Source of the DNA: Smittium mucronatum
Lineage: Eukaryota; Kickxellomycota; Harpellomycetes; Harpellales; Legeriomycetaceae
Assembly (NCBI GenBank): GCA_001953115.1
Contig: LSSL01000611.1
Span: 23,691 to 87,690, forward strand
Reading direction: 5' to 3'
Length of the DNA stretch: 64,000 nucleotides
In this document: positions 51,401 to 63,972 of the stretch, piece by piece
Layout: every line of letters starts with the position of its first letter
Numbering within the stretch: position 1 is the first letter of the stretch
Position numbers and translations under genes: made by a program
The notes under the pieces: generated by a model
Told to the model about the DNA's origin: nothing
The model's input: only the letters and a program-made list of their open reading frames with translations
The model's database searches: none

Positions 51401-54400
51401 TAAATACATTTTTATATTAAAAATTTGTAAAAAAATTTATCTTTTTTTGGATTTGTCATTAGAACGAGGAATTTCATGGATATAATAAATTATTTCAATA
51501 AGCCGATTTTTAAAACTTTGGATAATATAATACAAATTATCTTAAATTAAATTAAATAAATAGTAAAATAAATACAAACTTTAAGAATGGATCTATGGTT
51601 TTTATTTCTTAATATATTTGAGCCATGAATTTTTTTTTTGTTTTTTTTCATTAAAATTTACTCGTCTATACAAAAGCTGAAAAAATAGGGGGGGGGGTGG
51701 TTGATGTTTCTAATTTATGTTGCGAATATAATTATAAAACATATTTTATCTTAGCCCAGGACAGCAAAGCTTTAATAGGAAAAAACATCGAAAAAACTAT
51801 TAAGCTTATAGAAAGTAAAATAATTATAAATTTTATCAGTTTATAACACTTTTATACTTAGTGAAAATATAACAGATCCCGGAATGTTGAAAATTTCATA
51901 GCTGTTCAAGATCATCTTTTATAGATATAAGAACACTGATAATATTTTCAACAGCAGATGTATATATATCTCTTATCTTTTCAAAGACTTAGAAATAAAA
52001 CATAAATTCCTTCACATTACCTCTTCCATATTTCTCTTGGAAAAATTCTTGTCAGAGAATCTTTAGTATAATTTTTTTATCTTTGCATAGATAAATTAAC
52101 TGTTTTTTAAATGAATACTCGAGTTACTCAAAAGTTTCCCGTTTCTATAATTGGATATATTAGTGGGTCCCAACAGTTTATATGTAATTTGAAGTATTAT
52201 ATAGATTATTTCTTGAGATTATCCGGAAAAAATAGTAATCTATCATTTTAAACTTTTCAACGAACCTGTTATTAGGAAAATAATAACTTGGGTATACACA
52301 TCTCGTTATATTACACATATTTTTATTCAAAATGGACTCAGAATTTTTTTTTTTAAAAAAACCCCCCCATAAAAGATTATACAGGAGTTGATACAAAAAT
52401 TACCTTCAATCTATCGTAAAGTTATTTGCATTCATTTAAAAGCATTATTTATTCTATATTATCTTGTTACGTCTCTTCCTGCCTTAATTTTCGTTCAGAA
52501 TACGATCTTTGTGATGAAATCATAGGTGGATGTAGATTTTTGATATCGCTTTCCACCACACACACCATTCATAACCCCTTGTTTTTAAAGGTTTTCCTGA
52601 AAATTTACGGGAAGGGGTAAAATTTACATAATTTAAATCTCAAACCCGTATTTTCTTTCAAAAGCTGTTGATATATATAAATCTTTGTTTGGGTTGAGTC
52701 ATCTCATTCTAATTTCAATAGTATTAATTCTTTTACCGGGGATTCCTAAAATAAATGAAGATAGATTTAAAAACCCCTCCAACCCCAAATAAATAAAATA
52801 AAATATCTGATCTGGCTTTGAGCTTTTTCTTTTTTAATCAGCAAAAATGATCATAAAACCACATGCCTTATGTCTAACTGCCCGATTTTATTTTTATAGA
52901 GCTCAAAATCAAGTTGATAGAATAAAGAAAGTGAGTATATTGAAGATATTATAAATAAGATACCGGAATTTATGTACCGAAGAATTAATATACCCCCGTA
53001 AAGCTTGGTTATATTGGATGATATTTTCTTCGTTTTGATATTAACAGTTGAAGCTATATAATCTCCTATGTATTTCCTTAAAGTTGAATATAATGTAGTT
53101 AAAGGTTCTTTTTGTGTTGTTTTTGACAATATTTACCAAAGTTACAAAAAAAAAAAATTCGAAAATACGTTTTTTTCTCCAAAATTCAACCCTAAAAAGC
53201 AGGATGGCCCACAAGAGTTAAAATTCGATGATTTGGTAATTTTAAAAATTCATAAAGATAAAAAAACTGTTAGGATTAAATAATGAAATATAAAAAAACT
53301 TAAAATATTTACAGTGTATAAACTATGGTTTACGGTTTTGTCTTTTACCGAGGTTCACTAGTTTTTTTCCAGCTTTAGAAAATTTTTTTTGGATATTATA
53401 ATATGATATTAAATTGATAATCATTGAAGGTGAATTATTTATGAGATCATAAGTGTAATTAAATATTTTTGTTAGTGGGGAGGGGGGGGGGTTGATTTTT
53501 AATACAGGAAGGTATGATAAGTTTGTCATATTTTTTCAAACTATACTAATTATTAAACTATTAAATCTGCGTTATTACCAAAAAAAGCTCGCTGTAAATA
53601 CTATAAAAGGAAATTTTAGTAAAAAAACCCAGTAAATTATCCTCTATCACTTTAAAATTTTGGTTTAATACTATTTTGTTAAGTATTACGAGTTAATATT
53701 GCTTTTAATTTGTATTATTTTTTGGTGTGAATTTTTCTTTATTTCCAAGTGTTATAAATCATGTAAAAATTTCGAAAAATAGCCATATCCGGATACTTTT
53801 TCATAACTTTAATTCAATAAAATAAAGCATTATATTTTTCGCTTGGATAAAATAACTTTTTCCAATTATCCAGATTAAAATACGTGGATTTTTTTGGCCT
53901 ATAAAAATAAGATAATAAAAACACTTAATCATTAGAAACCTCAAATTTTTGTTAAATTTAATTTTACCTTTATTGAGTAAAACTTATTGTTTAAGAGTTT
54001 TCATTAAATTATGGGATAATATAAAATGATTTCTTTTAAATAATATCCAATAAGTCAGTATTCAATAATATAAAGTATTAAACTTCGTCAAATTTTATTT
54101 TATTTAATAAATTTAAATTTGAAAAAAAATCCATATTGAAACAGAGTTTTTAAAATAATGAAATCGCCTATAAAAATTTCTTTTAGTTCTGAAATTTTTT
54201 TTTGATGTAAAACATAAGTTGTTTTATAATGTATATACTCTCATTTTTGAGAGAATAACCAAGGTAAATGAGCAATTACAACTCTTTGAGATATAAATAG
54301 TTCAAAGTAAATTCCTAGATATTACCCTTAAAATTTATATGGGATCGGAAAGTTTACGAACAAAACGAGTTTGTTTTTAATTATTGATATTTAATTATAT

Positions 54401-55689
54401 ATTATTTTATATGGAAAACCGAATAAATTTTTAAATTTAACACATAATTGGCGATATTTAATTTCTGAGATAATACTTTCAAAAAAATTGCAATATTTTG
54501 AGGGCCTTTCCTTTTGAATTTGGGGAAATATTCATAAATGATATAGGTTTTTTTAAATTATAGTTTTTTAATATAAATCATTAATATTTTTACAGTCTGT
54601 TATAAACCATATTATCTGAATTTAAAGAAACCGACAAAATATTGGGGGAACTTATAGAAAACTTTCTTGAAAAAAGTAACTTTAGATGAAATATATCCCT
54701 TTTTATCTATAATTAATAATTCCATATAAAGGTTCTAATTTACTTTAAAGGGCAGATATTTAAAAATAAAACCCTAAATATAAAAAATTTTATCGATATA
54801 AGATTTATTTTAATTTATATGCAAGTTCAATATGGATTTGAACTTTTAAAAGATATATATGACAGCAGATTATCTGCAGAAAAAGGTTATAGTTATTACT
54901 TATAATAAAAATCTCAATTAAATAGCTCTTTGTTAACAACAGTTCCATTAATTATGCTGAAAAGCGACTTTATAGCAGTATTAATAGTTAATTAATTGAA
55001 TTTTCTCTATAACTTCTGGTTGGAATTTGTGAAACTTCAAAATTTTATGAGTGTAACAAGATAAAAGAAGGAGTAACTAAATTTATTAAAAAAAATATGA
55101 AAATTTTTTCATTACTAAAGTTGAGAAAGTGCGACCATGTGTTCCACTACTTAAAAAGAAAGGGGGTGAATAATCTGTCAATATGACATCTAAAAATAAA
55201 AATATTTGAAGATATAATTGAAACAGTATTATAATATAAATATTTGCATATTTAGTAAATAAATTTTAATCAATACGAACAGATTTTAATATATAATCAC
55301 ACTTCGCTTAAAAAAATTAAAAATTAAAAAATAAACCAGAATATTCCGAATTTTTCTCTTAACAAAAAAATTATCATTAAAATATGTGCTAAATATAAAA
55401 AAAATATTTATTAAACCCTAAAATAGGCAAAAATATTAAACACCGTTATATTGAATATGGATAATAAAAATTGTAATGTAAGTCTATTTCCAACATAAAA
55501 CAGGAATTTGAATTGAACTTAAACAAATTTAGATGAGCCTTTTGAAAGCTAATTATAATGGGGTGATTCAAAGAATGTCAAAATTTCATGAATTCATTCC
55601 GCAAAACGTCGAATATTTCCTGAAGCTTAATTTAAAATTTTTTATTCTCTAGTAAATAATTCTTAAAATTGATTTACTTAACTTTAGCT
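48421..55689. other. gene-free AT-rich stretch
   Basis: Over 7 kb without a supportable gene. Features seen are poly-G runs at 50227-50239, 51688-51697 and 53482-53491, and a T-A-C homopolymer junction at 52344-52368. Short frames such as 52851-53129 and 53323-53529 are lysine/isoleucine-rich and unconvincing. Confidence 0.5.
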
Positions 55690-55691
55690 TA

Positions 55692-56150
55692 TAGGGGTTT
55701 TCATTTTTAGGGACTCGATTTTTCATTTTTAGAGACAACTTGTTACATTATTGGGGGGGATCTTTTTTCATTGTTAAAAACAAAATTTTTCATTTTTAGA
55801 GACACATTATTTCATTATTTGTGAATTTTTTTTTTCATTTTTAGATACACATTATTTCATTATTGGTGGAATTTTTCTTCATTAATAAAAACACAATTTT
55901 TCATTTTTGGGGGAATAATAGTATATGATTGGAGATGTTTATTTATATTGTTGAAGATAAAATATTTCGCTTTTGGTGAATTTTCATTACATTTTTTACA
56001 TAAAATCACATTAGGAATCAAGAGAAACCCCTCCTAAAAATGGAATCAGGAAGATAAAATTATTTATGGAAATATCGATTTAAATCAAAGTAAAAATCTT
56101 GTAATAATGAACTAACGTGAAATAAAGTATACGTGATGTGCAAAAAAAAT
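55692..56150 (+). repeat. left terminal inverted repeat of the transposon
   Basis: The outer portion consists of tandem TTTTTCATTTTTAG(A/G)GAC units separated by ACATTATTTCATTATT-like spacers. The inner portion (about 55930-56150) is single-copy and pairs with 57616-57850. Confidence 0.7.
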
Positions 56151-56379
56151 TCATTTCGAAATGAAATTTAATTATCGAAAGTAAAATGATTGGTTTTAAA
56201 ATATAGTTATGAATTTTATTCGTAAATTATCACAATATTTTTTATACAATAACAATTTAAGGGTTATATAGATCAAAAACACTTTTTTAATTAAAATATA
56301 AGGGAAAATAATGAATATAAAGTATAATTATAAGATAATATTTATCAAATAAACGGAATTTTTGTGAGCCCTACGTCTA

Positions 56380-57400
56380 TCCAAGTTCTCATATGCCTGA
56401 AATATTTTGATATATCTTCTTAAAATAACACGATAATCGTGTTTACATTTTCCTCTATAGATTCAAAATCTGTAGCTCTAGGAAGAAATAAGTTTTATCT
56501 TTCCTTCATGCTAAAAAGAACTCTTCTATATGGTTAAGCTGAGGTGAATATGCTGTAAGGTATTTATAGGTATTTCCTGATTCAGATATTAAAGCTTTTA
56601 CTGCTTTTGATTTATCAAAGCTGGTGTTATCCATAACAATAACCTTCATTCTTTCAACAAAAGGGATCAATTTATTTTTTTAAAAAAAAAAAAATCGAAA
56701 GATGTATTATTAAACAGTGTGTCGTTTATTTTATAGCATGATATACCGGATATAGATATTGCGACCAATAAAAAGACTTTTCCCCCACTATTTCCAGGAT
56801 CAGTAACAGTAGCCTTAGTATTAACTGATAAATATTCGTACAATCTAGTAAGATTTAAATTAAACCCTGTTTCTTCAAGAAAAAAGAGCATATCTTCAGA
56901 TATATTTTTAATTTCTCTGCAATAATCCTGTCTTATATTCAATAATATATCACCGTTTTTTTCAATAGGTAACCCAATCAACCTCTTTCAAGAAAATCTC
57001 ATATCTAGTATAATTTTTTGTATTATGGGCTTAGATATCAATATGGTTTCTTTTCCCAAAAAATATTTCATTTCGTCTAATATCAAAGAAGGATTTTCAT
57101 TCAAAAAAATAGACAGAAAATATTTTATTCTTGAGTTATCATTTTTGTATGCTTTTTTTTTTCAGAAAAGGACATAAAAGTATCTACATTTATTTCACCA
57201 TTTATATATTTTTTAACTAATCTATGAACTGTGGAATTGAAATATTTATTTCAATAGATAGCTGCTTATTCGTTTTTCCGTCATCTATTTTATTCAAAAA
57301 AATGGATAAAAAATATTTTGTGAAGTAGGTTTTTTTTTTATTATTCTGAAAGCTTTCCGAAGAATTATCGCAACATCTTACTGTCTATGTTGAGCTATGT
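56380..57400 (-). pseudogene. broken DDE_3 (Tc1/IS630) transposase
   Basis: Minus-strand pieces in order: a helix-turn-helix piece (FNSTVHRLVKKYINGE), a spacer (NENPSLILDEMKYFLGKETI), the first catalytic block MLFFLEETGFNLNLTRLYEY, then TDPGNSGGKVFLLVAIS. The second catalytic block, VIVMDNTSFDKSKAVKAL, lies in another frame after a T7-A12 homopolymer near 56676-56694. The last block reads AYSPQLNHIEEFFL, whose Glu is the third acidic residue. A final frame change gives FLPRATDFESIEENVNTIIV. At the usual first Asp position (FLDETGFN) this copy has Glu. Several stops and shifts mark it as inactive. The domain order and the YSPQLNHIEEFF motif make the family assignment firm. Confidence 0.75.
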
Positions 57401-57615
57401 TTAAATATGATACTGGGGGTATCATTACGCTAATATTCGAATCTGGGTATGCCATACAAGAATTTTACAAAAATAACTATGAAAGCTTTACTAATTTTTT
57501 AGAATTTAATTATACAAAACATCAAAAATTCATCAAATATATACTAAAATTCTTTGTTATAATAATTCTTATTTTAATCTTTCAATAAAATTTTTAATTT
57601 AATGCGACTATCTTA

Positions 57616-57964
57616 ATTTTTTTTTTGCACATTTCGTAAACTTTATTCCACGTTAGTTCATTATTACAAGTTTTTTACTTTGATTTAAATCGGTTATTCC
57701 ATAAATAATTTTATCTTCCTGATTCCATTTTTAGGAGGGGTTTCTCTTGATTCCTAATGTGATTTTATGTAAAAAATGTAATGAAAATTCACCAAAAGCG
57801 AAATATTTTATCTTCAAAAATATAAATAAACATCTCCAATTATATACTATTATTCCCCCAAAAATGAAAAATTGTGTTTTTATTAATGAAAAAAAATTCC
57901 ACTAATAATGAAATAATGCGTCTCTAAAAATGAAAAATTGCGTATCTAAAAATGAAAAAATCTG
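57616..57964 (-). repeat. right terminal inverted repeat of the transposon
   Basis: Inverted partner of 55692-56150 with fewer outer repeat units. It ends AAAAATGAAAAAATCTG before TA. Confidence 0.7.
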
Positions 57965-57979
57965 TAATAATTATCATTA

Positions 57980-58256
57980 CAGGGGTTTACATAGTTTTAA
58001 ATCCTTTTTTCCAACCCAAAAGACCTTTTCTTTCTGGACCTGTGGGGTCATTCTTATAACCAATAATCCAATTTCACCTATTAATATTAATATATGCCAT
58101 TATTGGTCAAAATTTAATAGTTAATAGGTATTATCATTTTTTTGCCTTAAATTTTTATAAAAAATCATTCGATACAATATTAACTCTTGTGATATTTTAA
58201 TCAAAAAAATAACTCAGCATATCTAAATAAAAAATCTATTGCTATGAAAAGCCCTG
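57980..58256. mobile_element. CAGGGG-ended MITE, second locus
   Basis: Begins CAGGGGTTTACATAG after TA (57978-57979) and ends CTATTGCTATGAAAAGCCCTG at 58256. The interior follows the 1209-1520 element in order: CTGTGGGGTCATTCTTATAA, then ATTATTGGTCAAAA, then AATAGGTATTAT, then AAAAAATAAC. It is about 277 bp long with no coding capacity. It inserted only 15 bp from the right end of the related transposon. The right TA is displaced by one base, so the boundary there is slightly uncertain. Confidence 0.65.
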
Positions 58257-61200
58257 ATAATGATAAAAAATACATTTAATTACAAGATTTTTATAAATTA
58301 ACGTGTTTATCTATAAAAAAATATCTAATTAAGTTATAAAAAAAGTTTAATTTTCTGAAATCACCATCATTTTTATACCTTTAAAGCCAAAAATTTTTTA
58401 TTATAAATATTCGGAAATGAAAATTTTAAGTGGCTTTTCTCACACCCGTTTATACAAATATGATTAAAATCTGATAAATCTCTTATAATTTTAAATTTTT
58501 CTCTATTTTCCCAAATTAAGTTTGTTATAAACAACACAATTCCTAGTCCCATCTGAGAAATTAAGAATAAAATATTCAAAATCAAAATCAAAATTTCGGA
58601 GAGAAAAATATCTTGCAATAAATTTTTAAATGCAAACATTTTTTTGGATTTTTTTAAAAGCATACATTTTTAATTTTTTTTGATTTATTGTAATTAAATC
58701 CTTCAACTGGCAAAAGGTTTGATGGTATTAATATTTTATTAATCACTATATTTTCTATATATATGATAAAGTTTATAATATATAATATAATTATCAAAAT
58801 AAATTTATATAACATATAGTTAAATTTCATAGAGGTGCTGAATTTAAAGATATTGGTATATTCATAATACATTTGATAAAATACACGTGTTATTCATTGA
58901 TTCAATTTTGGATTGGTTTTGATATTTTTCATAGAAAAAAAAATCCAATTTTTTTTATGTTGGATAATAACAATTAATTTGCATTTTTTAGTCAATTTTA
59001 TTTTAATTCCATCGAAAATTTCATTATGGGTTTATACTCATTTAAAAATTATAAGACATTTTTTTTGTTTTTATGATAAAATTTAATGGGAGCTGAGTTC
59101 ATTTTTTATTGCAAAGCGTTCTAAATGTTTAAAAAGGCCAAAAATATAATAATTTGCCACTATTTTGTGAATATTTTTTTAACTCACAGGATTTAATACT
59201 AAAATGATTTATTAAAAACAGCGATAAAAAGATAATAAAAAAACAAAATTCTTATAGAAAAGATGTTATCCTTAAATCAAGCCTCTCTATAAGGCCATCA
59301 AATTTCTAGCTACTGGAAAAAGGTTCGGTATATCAATTAAAATCCAATATTTCTTGGTATTGATTCAATTAGAATAGATTATTGAGGTTACAGATGTCGT
59401 GATTAAGTCCCTGATACAAATTGAATCATAGTTAGAATATAAATCAACCATAATTGATAAAAAATTGGTCTTAGTCTAATCGTAGTACTTTTTCGAAATT
59501 TTTATCACAAAAAAAACTTCTAGTTTCTGAGGCCCACCTGAATGTCGAGCTTTGAGAATGTTCCAAGAAGAGATCTTAAAATATATAGATATTATGGAGT
59601 TCTTATATTCGAAGATTATCATCTTCTCTAATTACTGTCTCAAGAATCACCCCACGTCATTTCCATTATTCCCCATTAATAATAGTACGAAAATTAATAA
59701 GTATTTAGTAATTTTTACTCCAAAAAGTGGATTGCTCAAGAATTTAAACAACAGAAAGTTATTTAATTTTTAAGATATTCTTATAAATATATACTATTAT
59801 ACAATTTTTTAAATAAATGTTAAATCTGGAGCTATTTTTTTTTAAAAAAACTTATCTTGAAATAGATATACCTTTTTCTCAAGAAAAAAAAAATTAAATT
59901 TTTGATGCGAAGTTTTATTAATAATTTTCAATTTTTTTGCAAGGAGAATGGTTTTAAACGATAAATTTTGCTTTTTTTGCACCTGAAGCTGTAATTTTCG
60001 AATATGTTAAACAAAAAGATTACCATTTAAAAAAGACCGAAAAAAATAATATCGACATTACCGGCAATATTTGAAAAAATAATATTCATATATACTGAGA
60101 AGTTTAGTAGGTTAAATTATGCATTAGCCTAAACACGATTTATATCACTTCATCTGCACAGGTGATAGAAAATAAAATTCTATAAAAAGAGCTAAAAATA
60201 AAACACTAATTTGGCAATTAGGAGTTGGTTTTCATTTCTTTCTCTCTAATTTTGAAAATTGGGTCACGAAAAATACTCGAGATGTTATGTGCTAGGAAGT
60301 ATCGAGGGGTTTATCATTTATTTCATCGAAATATTCGAATATAAACTTACTAACTTATTAGAAAACTAAGATATGTGAAAAGCTAATCTTTTACCGATTA
60401 TTTTCATTGATACTCTATCAATTAGATTTGATAGCGTTTAAGAAACTCATTTGACGATTTTAGCGAAGTAGCATACGAAATTTAAACTTTCTGTATAATG
60501 ATTATAGGATTCTTAAATATTGTTAATTATTGAATCTAAAATTAAGTCTGTAGGCGTAAAAAAGAGTTAATATAGGAAAAAAAAATACACAATAACAATA
60601 AACTTGATTCTTGAAACTCTTATATAAAAAAATTAAATTTATTGAGAGATTTATGTGTCTAACTTTTAACTCTTTTGGGGCCGTTGTAATAAAAATAATC
60701 TATATTTTCAACTAAATTTTATCATTGCATTTGAATTAAAAATACCAAAATGTCTAAAATCGATTATTTAGTGCTATACAATTAATAATCATAATGAAAA
60801 AATCATCTTAAAACGAGGCCTAATTTTATTACAACATGTTTTGGAAGAGTTAAAGGAAGAGATATTTTCAACTCCTTTAGCTTTAATATGTGTTATTTAC
60901 TCCAACTTTCTGTAATTATTAGAAATTCACTTGTGAAAAAATGAAATAACAACCAGTATAATGTAAAGCTACACAAGTGGGAATAAAGCAACATAAATAT
61001 TGTTCATAAATAATGGAGCGAAATATTCTACAAGCATTAAATAGTTAAATCAGAAATTATATATAGAAATGATATTTAAAACTGACTTATCAGATTAATT
61101 ATCTCCTGTATTTTAAGCATTAAATAGATCATTTCTATCAATGACTTCTATATTTTTTTCACGATTCACGGAATTCTATTAATTGCACCTGAAAAATTTA

Positions 61201-61479
61201 CTCATTTAGATATTAGAAATTATTTCTCCCGCGATTAACATTTCCTGGCTCTAAAAATGGGTTGGGTTCATATTTGTAAAATTTAAGAATTTCTATTCGA
61301 TGGTAGATGAATTAAACCAATTATCAAAGATAATCATTAATAAAATATTCTTACTGATCGAAAATTAAGTGCCATTTTTATGATTTTGGTCTAAAAGGTT
61401 TAAAAAGCATTCTAGATCATCCATTAGATAAACAAAACAATTTTGAACAATATCATCCATTAAATTTTACATTAAGGCA
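58257..61479. other. gene-free AT-rich stretch
   Basis: No supportable gene. Short hydrophobic frames such as 58373-58663 and 58654-58872 are compositionally biased and match nothing. A T9-A7 junction lies near 59837-59850. Confidence 0.5.
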
Positions 61480-62000
61480 AACATCACATTTTTGTTTTCA
61501 TTGAACATTCATTTTGTACCTTTCTCATGCTTCTTTTCAAGAAGTGATTGATAGGTCTAGGAAAAACATAGCTCTTGTTGCCTTATTTGTACCAGGAATA
61601 GAATAAAAATAGTGGCTTAATAAGATATCGAATACAATAATAGATTTTTAGGAATATTTCAAATGGAATAGAAAAAATCCGGTCGACTCAATATCCATAG
61701 GCATTGAAATGAAGTCAAAACAACTGCGATGATCTATTCCAAAATAATGGCAGAATATCAGAAATAAGATTTTCCTACTGAATATACAAGCTTTTCAATC
61801 GCATTAATATTTTATTTGACTGTGTATCTAATTGATTATGATAATATTGATTTATATCCAATAGATGTGTTTATCGCATTTTAAAATGGGATTTTATATC
61901 ACTCTATTGCTCTTCATTTCCTTCTCCTTGTTAAAAGTGATGAGCGGGTTATCTCATTCCTCTACTGTTTGGAGGTTTATTGGCAAACATAAATCCCTAA
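61480..62000 (-). pseudogene. possible retroelement integrase fragment
   Basis: On the minus strand a decayed frame reads CFDFISMPMDIESTGF, then KSIIVFDILLSHYFYSIPGT followed by NKATRAMFFLDL. The order and spacing of the two aspartates, the D-x-L-S-(H/R)-(Y/F) block and the N-K-A-T block resemble the catalytic core of a Ty3/gypsy-type integrase. Stops interrupt it and no LTR or polymerase domain could be shown. It ends less than 200 bp upstream of the TBC gene start. Confidence 0.4.
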
Positions 62001-62175
62001 TTATCAGCTAACACCAGTGTTCTATAATGCGGGGAATAATAATATAAAACCTTTTTTCGAAATAAAGAATAATCTATTATTAAAAAATTTGAGTGAAAAA
62101 AGCTTCAATTTTAAGAATTATAACGTTCGTTTTTACTTTTGTTAACACATTTTGTAATTATAAGGCTGATAATAA

Positions 62176-63972
62176 ATGATGCCTGAAGATATTAATAATA
62201 AAACTTTTCTTCCTCAAAAAGAAAAAAACAATGCGAATGAAGATGACACCTCCAGGTAATTTTCACTATATTAAAAGTGTGGATATGTAAATTTTGTAAA
62301 TTCAATACATATAGGATAAAGGAGACTATATTTGGTTCAAACGATTCGAAAATCGATATAGAAAAGCTGGCCTCTTTATGCTTCAACGGTGAGTAGTTGA
62401 TTATATACGATATTTTTTAATTTTCCAAACTGCCTTTAATTTTCTAAAAATGCTTTTTTGTTTAATGTTTAGGGATAGGGGATTCTAAGGGTCTGAGATC
62501 GATATCTTGGAGAGTAACATATCTTATTAACTAAACTAAAAAATATATTTAGAATATTTTGGACTTTTTTATAGAATTTATTACTAACAAAAATTTCAAA
62601 AAAATAATTAGTTATTGATGGGTTATTTATCTCCTGACAGAAAACTATGGTCTAGTCAACTATTAGAGCATAGGCAATTTTATTATGTATAGATCTTTAC
62701 GCAATACATTGTTTTTCAAACCTCATATCTTCAAAAATAATGATTCTACTTTAGGATTTCATAAGAGATTTGGTCAGCTCAAGAATTTCAGGCCGAAAGT
62801 TAGAAAGATCGAAAAAACATTTTTCCTTAAATCACAACAGCCAGTTAGAAGATTCAAGGGTAAATAAATACTATAGCGTCATAATTCTACCAATTTACTT
62901 AATAAACTAATTTTAGAACAAGTCTGAGGAAGCTGTTATATTACAAATTCTTCGCGATGTTAAAAGGACACTACCCGAGAACAACTTTTTCAAAAAAAAT
63001 ATAAACCCAAAAAAGCTCAGATCTAAGAAGGATAACAACAAAAAATCTAAAAAAAAACCCACAGATTCAAAAGCCCCCAAAGAATACAAGAACAGTTTAA
63101 TATTTGCAAAAAAGCCATCAATTATCGTTGCATCAAGTAATAATTTACGGTCTGACTTAAAAGATTTGTCTCCAATAAATCGAAGCTTACTAGAAAATCA
63201 AAAAATCAAAATCCCAGAACCTTCATATGATCCTGATAGAGAGATTATTCCATATCCCAATCAGGCTCTTTTGGCTGACCTCGCGTGCTTTGCAATAAGC
63301 AAGAAAAACTTCAATTACGAATTTAAATACGGCCTTGCCACAGAGTTTATAAAAACCCCACCTATAACCCATCTTGATATTATAGCTCGTATACTTTTTA
63401 TCTACACTTGTCTGAATAATAGCGTTGGATATGTTCAAGGAATGAACGAACTGGTTGCCACATTTTATTATGTTTTAGTCAATGACGCACCGACCCAAGA
63501 AGATCGAATCGCAGCAGAAGCTGATACATTTTACTTATTGTTTAATACATTAAATGGCCAAACCCTGGATAATTTTATAAAAGAGTTAGACGATGACTTT
63601 TTGCACAACGAACCTACATCCCCTTTATCCCTATCTCTAAATAGCTCTATTAATAACAAAACTACCGTTGGAGTTAACCAAACAACTTCTCCAAACTCTT
63701 TCTCAAATCAAATATATCTAGAAACACAATTTAAGCATCGAAAAAAATCGAGTGTTACAGAAAAACTATACAGTATGTTAGGTAATTCGATTTTCAAATT
63801 TTCAATGGATACTAGAAAAAATTATTAATGAAGAGAAAAAGACAATATCATTCCATCACAAATTGGAAAATATATTCAATTTTTTTCGAGATTGTAAAAT
63901 TTGAATTTTTATTAATAAATTTTCATTTAATATAGACTTTTTAAAAGAAGGAGGCCAAGACGTTCAAACAGA
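62176..63972 (+). CDS. TBC1D13: TBC-domain Rab GAP, TBC1D13-like (partial, runs off window)
   Basis: Exons 62176-62255, 62315-62388, 62473-62513, 62612-62686, 62755-62859, 62917-63781 and 63936-63972 join in frame for about 425 residues. A GTAAGT donor at 63973 leads out of the window. The order matches TBC1D13: IDIEKLASLCFNGIGDSKGL, then SWRLLMGYLSPDRKLW, then QILRDVKRTLPENNFF with the arginine finger Arg142. Next are HLDIIARILFIYTCLNN, GYVQGMNELVATFYY with the glutamine finger Gln299, AEADTFYLLFNTLN and LDNFIKELDDD. Such proteins speed GTP hydrolysis by Rab GTPases (mammalian TBC1D13 acts on Rab35). Both catalytic fingers are present. A lysine-rich insertion (KKLRSKKDNNKKSKKK and beyond) lies between them, and a serine/asparagine-rich insertion follows LDDD. 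The C-terminal third of the domain is missing. The ATG at 62176 is followed directly by a second ATG. Confidence 0.9.

Larger units (their letters stand above)
55692..57964 (-). mobile_element. Tc1/IS630-type transposon with long unequal TIRs
   Basis: The element is bounded by TA on each side (55690-55691 and 57965-57966). The left arm runs 55692-56150 and its inverted counterpart 57616-57964. The shared inner part is nearly identical in both arms (for example TTGTAATAATGAACTAACGT and GATTCCATTTTTAGGAGGGG). The outer parts are arrays of a unit of about 35-55 bp containing TTTTTCATTTTTAGAGACAC; the left arm has more units and so is about 110 bp longer. The tip AGGGGTTTTCATTTTTAGGGAC resembles the tips of the MITEs at 1209 and 57980. 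A broken transposase gene lies between the arms on the minus strand. It is non-functional as it stands but fairly young, given the arm identity. Confidence 0.75.

Noticed and set aside
61380..61460. VYLMDDLECF, resembling the reverse transcriptase YxDD motif, near the integrase relic
   Set aside because: An extra residue breaks the motif, the surrounding blocks are absent, and the order relative to the integrase fragment does not fit a Ty3-type element.
63782..63815. A 34-bp intron in the TBC gene
   Set aside because: It is too short compared with every other intron here (56 bp or more). Using the acceptor at 63935 gives a 154-bp intron in the same phase and a better match to the family.
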